The position numbers and the translations under genes are program-made. The notes under the pieces are model-generated. The model saw only the letters and a program-made list of their open reading frames with translations. It was not told where the DNA came from and did not search any database. 9,974 bases of DNA from Thermoplasmata archaeon (GTDB lineage Archaea > Thermoplasmatota > Thermoplasmata > Thermoplasmatales > Thermoplasmataceae). Within the stretch, counting starts at the first letter, position 1; every line of letters starts with the position of its first letter. Positions 6,774-9,974 of this stretch are shown one piece after another. Location: the NCBI GenBank assembly GCA_021793945.1, contig JAJYRT010000065.1, positions 1 to 9,974 on the forward strand, given 5' to 3'.

Positions 6774-6780
6774 GATCACC
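6774..6780 (-). promoter_or_regulatory. Strong Shine-Dalgarno of flaJ nested in the flaI stop
   Basis: On the minus strand GGTGATC directly matches the complement of the archaeal 16S 3' end and ends 3 nt before the flaJ ATG. It contains the TGA stop of flaI, so ribosomes finishing flaI reach the flaJ site directly. Confidence 0.7.
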
Positions 6781-8395
6781 CGTATACCGGTAGTCCGATG
6801 TCTCCGGTCTGGTAGAATTTCTTAATCAGATCGAACACCTGGAAGTAAGAATTCAGGTTGTTCTTAGCAAGATACTCAATTATCCTCGCTCTCTTGAACA
6901 GTTCATCATAAATCAGCTTGGGATCCTCAAGTCCAGAAGTAACTGCTATCCTCTTCTCAAGCACGTAACTGTTGTTCATTCCCCTGAAGGTGTGCTGATC
7001 GGTTGTTGGATCCCACTGGAAAACCTGTTTTGTGGAGACTCCTCCGAGCTCCTCGTAGTACCCCTCTATCTCGTTTATGCTGGTGGTCCTCCTCAAGAAT
7101 CTGCCATTTACGTACACTGCTTGCTGGATCATGGCTATGTTCAGGTTGTCCATGAAGGTTACGGGTATGTTGATAGGGTCACCAGTGAACCTCTGTATCA
7201 TCTTCCTGACTGAGGCTGCGTGAAATGTCGATATCACCGGATGCCCCGTCTGCATTGCCTGAAATGCCATAGAACCCTCTGCACCCCTGATCTCTCCCAC
7301 GATTATGTAATTGGGCCTTGATCTCAGGGCGGTCCTCAACAGGTCGAAGAGGCTGACCCTGCTATCGGCTGCTCCTCGTTCCCTGGTCACGAGCTGTTGC
7401 CATGCCTCCTGCGGAGCCCTTATTTCGGGCGTATCCTCGGCGCTGAACACCTTGAGCTCCGGCCTTATGAATGGTATTATTGCATTGACCACCGTGGTTT
7501 TCCCGCTGGCAGTTTCACCACAGACGAATACGCTCTGCCCATATTCCAGGGCTAGCCAGACATACGCGGCTTCTTCTGCGCTGAGTGTGTTGTACTGCAC
7601 CAGCTGCACAATACTTATGGGCACGTCGGAGAACTTCCTTATGGTGAAGCTTGGCCCTCTTGCAGACACATCCATGCTGTATACCACCGAAAGCCTTGAC
7701 CCGTCAGGTAGCGTGGCGTCAACGATGGGCACCTTGTCGCTTACCGGCCTTCCCACCCTTTCGCTTATCCTCTTTGCAAAGAGCATCAGCCTGTTATTGT
7801 CGCCGAAGGAGATTGTTGTCGTGATCGATCCGAAGATCTTGTGAACAATGTAGACACCATCCGCGCCTATACAGCTGATATCCTCGATATTTGAGTCCCG
7901 TATCAATGGTTCAATGGGTCCGAGCCCTATAACCTCCCTCTTGATATTGTAGAGAAGTTTTTCATAAAGGCCCTTCACCACTGTAACCGAGTTGCCCTTT
8001 GCCTTGTTTGCTCCCCCCACACTGACGATCCTGGAGTATATCTTGTCAATATTTGCCTCGAGTACGTCCGCACTCTCGGGTGGAGGGTAATCGGCAGCGT
8101 GTTCAAGGATGATTGCCATCACTTTCTCCATTATATCCTGCTCTTCTGGTGTAAGATTGGGCTCTATTGGCTTGTAAAGTATGGCATTCTTCTCCTTGAC
8201 CGCATGTATGAAAATCGGGTCACCGACCGGATAAATAATGTCCAGGGATGCCCTGCCCCTCAGCTTGTTGTCCGGCACAGGGACAAACTCCGGTGTCCTT
8301 CCTGTGCTTCTCCTGTAATTGAGGATATAATCGGCCAGATGAGGATTCCTGTTAAGGGCATCCTGGATCGTATCCGATGTGATCTCTTCTGCCAT
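6776..8395 (-). CDS. flaI: Archaellum motor/assembly ATPase FlaI (ArlI)
   Basis: FlaI is the hexameric cytosolic ATPase that powers both archaellum assembly and rotation, a member of the GspE/PilB/VirB11 secretion ATPases. The 539 residues show an N-terminal helical and alpha/beta domain (about 1-240) that mediates FlaJ contact in the family, then a RecA-like core: Walker A GETASGKT at 293-300, Asp box AEDTPEI at 319-325, Walker B IIVGEIRG at 364-371 and His box TGHPVISTFHA at 383-393. All catalytic elements appear intact. Start ATG at 8393-8395 is preceded by GGAGTGA (8402-8408) with a 6-nt spacer, inside a 23-bp gap after flaH. It lies between flaH and flaJ, as expected for the motor complex. 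A type IV pilus ATPase is ruled out by context rather than motif. Confidence 0.95.
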   Translation of the reverse strand: MAEEITSDTIQDALNRNPHLADYILNYRRSTGRTPEFVPVPDNKLRGRASLDIIYPVGDPIFIHAVKEKNAILYKPIEPNLTPEEQDIMEKVMAIILEHAADYPPPESADVLEANIDKIYSRIVSVGGANKAKGNSVTVVKGLYEKLLYNIKREVIGLGPIEPLIRDSNIEDISCIGADGVYIVHKIFGSITTTISFGDNNRLMLFAKRISERVGRPVSDKVPIVDATLPDGSRLSVVYSMDVSARGPSFTIRKFSDVPISIVQLVQYNTLSAEEAAYVWLALEYGQSVFVCGETASGKTTVVNAIIPFIRPELKVFSAEDTPEIRAPQEAWQQLVTRERGAADSRVSLFDLLRTALRSRPNYIIVGEIRGAEGSMAFQAMQTGHPVISTFHAASVRKMIQRFTGDPINIPVTFMDNLNIAMIQQAVYVNGRFLRRTTSINEIEGYYEELGGVSTKQVFQWDPTTDQHTFRGMNNSYVLEKRIAVTSGLEDPKLIYDELFKRARIIEYLAKNNLNSYFQVFDLIKKFYQTGDIGLPVYG

Positions 8396-8401
8396 ATATC
8401 T

Positions 8402-8408
8402 TCACTCC
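8402..8408 (-). promoter_or_regulatory. Shine-Dalgarno of flaI
   Basis: Minus-strand GGAGTGA lies 6 nt before the flaI ATG in the 23-bp flaH-flaI gap. The gap is AT-rich but no convincing promoter is seen, so flaI is probably read from the upstream archaellum transcript. Confidence 0.5.
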
Positions 8409-8418
8409 GCAAATTTAA

Positions 8419-9090
8419 TCATGATACACTTGATATTTCCACAACTAGTCCACGTTTTGGCTCGATCCTGAAGGGTATGGACTGCTGGAAGTTCTTCATG
8501 GCCATGGGAAACTTCATCAGGTCGATGTAGTGTTTCCTCTCTCCGGCCAGATCCTTGGATCGCATGTGAATGATTGTTGTGGAAAGCTGGTTAACCTTGC
8601 TCATGGCCTTTGCATCCAGCTCGTCCGGGTTCATTGTGATTATGACTATCCTCCCCTCGGAGAACTTCCTCAGCCGCTCGAGGAATGAAGAAATGTCAAA
8701 ATCCTTGAACATAGCCGGTGAAAGGGAGTCTATTATCAGGACCTGCTTTTCCTTGACCTTGTCAAGGCTCAGCAGATCATCAAGATCCGCCCTCTTGTTC
8801 TTCCTGAGAATAAACACGGAAGTTATGAAGGATGCCTTATCCGAAAGGATCTCGTTGAACATGCCGTAACCGAGCGTTTCCGCTTCGGATATGAATTCCC
8901 TGACCGGGAACTGCGATGACACGTAGCAGATGTTTGATCCGTTCTTAATGACGCCATATGCAAGTCGTATGGAAAGAAGGGTCTTCCCCTCTCCACTTGC
9001 ACCCAGTATAGTGACTATCTGGCCAACATACAGGCCGCCGCCCATTCTCCTGTCAAGTTCGTCCCCATCTATCTTGAAGCTCAGATACAT
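8419..9090 (-). CDS. flaH: Archaellum ATP-binding regulator FlaH (ArlH)
   Basis: FlaH is a RecA/KaiC-like protein that binds ATP and forms a ring on FlaI, acting in motor assembly or switching. The 223 residues contain GGGLYVGQ leading to Walker A GASGEGKT at 30-37 and Walker B VLIIDSLS with D121; a conserved catalytic glutamate directly after Walker B is not apparent, in line with the weak hydrolysis reported for the family. Length is as usual for FlaH. The ATG at 9088-9090 lies 4 nt after the flaG TGA; minus-strand AGGATGA (9095-9101), which contains that stop, is the likely ribosome site. It sits between flaG and flaI as in other Euryarchaeota. KaiC-like proteins outside archaella look similar, but context settles the call. 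Confidence 0.92.
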   Translation of the reverse strand: MYLSFKIDGDELDRRMGGGLYVGQIVTILGASGEGKTLLSIRLAYGVIKNGSNICYVSSQFPVREFISEAETLGYGMFNEILSDKASFITSVFILRKNKRADLDDLLSLDKVKEKQVLIIDSLSPAMFKDFDISSFLERLRKFSEGRIVIITMNPDELDAKAMSKVNQLSTTIIHMRSKDLAGERKHYIDLMKFPMAMKNFQQSIPFRIEPKRGLVVEISSVS

Positions 9091-9094
9091 TGAA

Positions 9095-9544
9095 TCATCC
9101 TACCTGGAATTCCATGGTCTTTGAAAGACCGTTGTTCAGCGTTACCACAATTGAATAGTAACCCGCAGTAAGCGTAATGTTTGCTACTATCTCACCAACC
9201 TGTCCTGGCAACAGCTGGCCGGAATTGCCTGGTGACGTGTATGTCACAAGATCACCCGAAAGCAGGGTTCCGTTTATCACCGCTGAAATCGACCCGTTCG
9301 TGAAGAAAAACGAATTTGTTCCTGTATTCTTCACATAGAAGACATACCCATTGTGGTAAGGTATGTTTGAAGGATCATTTATTATCTCAAAGTCTGATTG
9401 GATCATTGATGACAGCCCCTGGGATGACTGGCTCATGCTCTGCGTGACATGCAGGGTCTGTCCTCCGAGCACGCCGACAACTGATGCCGCTATCACCATT
9501 GTGGCTATGAAGAATATCATTTCCGATGCGGCTGTTGAAGCCAT
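9095..9544 (-). CDS. flaG: Archaellum stator-type protein FlaG (ArlG)
   Basis: FlaG assembles at the cell surface and, with FlaF, is thought to anchor the rotating motor. The 149 residues start with MASTAASEMIFFIA and a single hydrophobic helix (about 8-27), the hallmark FlaG N-terminus, followed by a polar linker (about 28-50), then the family motif DFEIINDPSNI at 51-61, FYVKNTGTNSF, and a beta-rich exterior domain. Three N-glycosylation sequons (N83, N91, N122) lie in the outer domain. The ATG overlaps the flaF TAA by 1 nt (TAATG), and GGAGGT at 9554-9559 is a strong ribosome site. In other archaea FlaF and FlaG are often hard to tell apart by name; the N-terminal motifs support the assignment here. 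Confidence 0.88.
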   Translation of the reverse strand: MASTAASEMIFFIATMVIAASVVGVLGGQTLHVTQSMSQSSQGLSSMIQSDFEIINDPSNIPYHNGYVFYVKNTGTNSFFFTNGSISAVINGTLLSGDLVTYTSPGNSGQLLPGQVGEIVANITLTAGYYSIVVTLNNGLSKTMEFQVG

Positions 9545-9963
9545 TATGCATCAACCTCCGTGAATATTTCATATCCCGTGTTGAAGATCAGCTCGACCGA
9601 CTTCAAGCCGGAAGTAGCTGAATGAAAAGTCATGTTACCGTTCCCAAGCGGGAAAAGGTAGTTCGAGGATGGCGTAAAGTTCGTCATCGTACCATTTACC
9701 AGTAAGCTGGAAGTATCCAGATTGAGTGTTATGCTTCCTGTATTCGTCATGTTTATCGTTACATTATACGTGGTTCCCGGTACAACGTAGTATCCGGTTA
9801 TATTAACCTTCGAATTTATCAGGTCGTAATTTTCCTGGTTCATCTTGTTCTGTGCCGAACTGACCTGTGAGTTGCTCTGCACAAATTCACCATATACCAT
9901 ACCAAAAAAAATAAGGGAGGAACTGAGCAAAATTGCCACAGCTGCTACGTAACTAAATCCCAT
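9544..9963 (-). CDS. flaF: Archaellum stator-type protein FlaF (ArlF)
   Basis: The 139-residue protein starts MGFSYVAAVAILLSSSLIFFG, the typical FlaF opening with one membrane helix (about 5-24), then a polar coiled stretch (about 27-50; QVSSAQNKMNQEN) and an all-beta outer domain. In Sulfolobus the FlaF outer domain binds S-layer protein and serves as a stator anchor. Here the domain carries six N-glycosylation sequons (N54, N67, N71, N90, N95, N110). The ATG at 9961-9963 is only 11 bp from the window edge, so its ribosome site and promoter are not visible; the archaellin genes and other components probably lie upstream. The stop is TAA overlapping the flaG start. Confidence 0.87.
   Translation of the reverse strand: MGFSYVAAVAILLSSSLIFFGMVYGEFVQSNSQVSSAQNKMNQENYDLINSKVNITGYYVVPGTTYNVTINMTNTGSITLNLDTSSLLVNGTMTNFTPSSNYLFPLGNGNMTFHSATSGLKSVELIFNTGYEIFTEVDA
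9554..9559 (-). promoter_or_regulatory. Strong Shine-Dalgarno of flaG inside flaF
   Basis: Minus-strand GGAGGT, followed by TGAT, lies 9 nt before the flaG ATG within the last codons of flaF. With the TAATG overlap it indicates tight translational coupling that keeps FlaF and FlaG levels matched. Confidence 0.65.
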
Positions 9964-9974
9964 ATAGTTCGTCG

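Noticed and set aside
6244..6774. 176-codon plus-strand frame across flaJ
   Set aside because: Complement of hydrophobic helices often yields hydrophobic open frames; no recognisable family, no promoter or ribosome site.
7311..7844. 177-codon plus-strand frame inside flaI
   Set aside because: It is antisense to the highly conserved ATPase core of flaI and the product resembles low-complexity shadow translation (many Ser/Leu), with no ribosome site.
5115..9963. Possible novel type IV pilus rather than archaellum
   Set aside because: FlaF, FlaG and FlaH are archaellum-specific and occur in the standard order with FlaI and FlaJ, so the known system explains the block.
1..9974. CRISPR arrays, tRNA genes, insertion sequences or attachment sites
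   Set aside because: No regularly spaced direct repeats, cloverleaf-like sequence, transposase frame or terminal inverted repeats were found by reading; nearly all bases are covered by coding genes.

Overview
The window looks like chromosome of an acidophilic, wall-less euryarchaeon of the Thermoplasmatales type. This is inferred from archaeal gene families (DUF211, archaellum FlaF-G-H-I-J, the archaeal CinA-like form), frequent AGG/AGA and ATA codons, GGTGAT-type Shine-Dalgarno sequences, and TATA boxes about 25 bp upstream of start codons, which is the leaderless pattern. No rRNA or other marker gene fixes the genus. No tRNA, CRISPR array or insertion sequence was seen.

Left part (1-2228, all + strand) is a metal-handling block. 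It begins with the 3' end of a DUF211 gene, whose stop overlaps the TTG start of a small VIT1/CCC1-like membrane protein. After a 59-bp AT-rich gap holding a TATA box and a 15-bp inverted repeat comes a DtxR/MntR-family regulator. Its stop overlaps or abuts the start of a multi-spanning HGxxPDEH transporter that looks related to NicO/RcnA-type nickel/cobalt carriers. The regulator lacks most of the classical metal ligands of its family but is rich in cysteine and histidine, the most unusual point in this half.

Centre (2285-3113): a stand-alone CinA/MoaB-like (COG1058-type) protein on + with its own leaderless-type promoter, ending at a short hairpin plus T8 tract. There it converges with the - strand block.

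Right part (3105-9963, all - strand) reads flaF, flaG, flaH, flaI, flaJ in the standard archaellum order with 1-nt overlaps or short gaps and Shine-Dalgarno sequences nested in upstream stop codons. FlaI (motor ATPase), FlaH (ATP-binding regulator), FlaJ (membrane platform), and FlaF and FlaG (stator-like, externally exposed subunits) form the archaellum machine. The archaellin genes and any flaC/D/E would lie beyond the right edge. After flaJ, behind a separate promoter, is a 656-residue HerA/VirD4-like ATPase carrying a putative restriction-endonuclease-fold domain. It is not a known archaellum part, and it is the best candidate here for an undescribed DNA-processing or DNA-translocation function.
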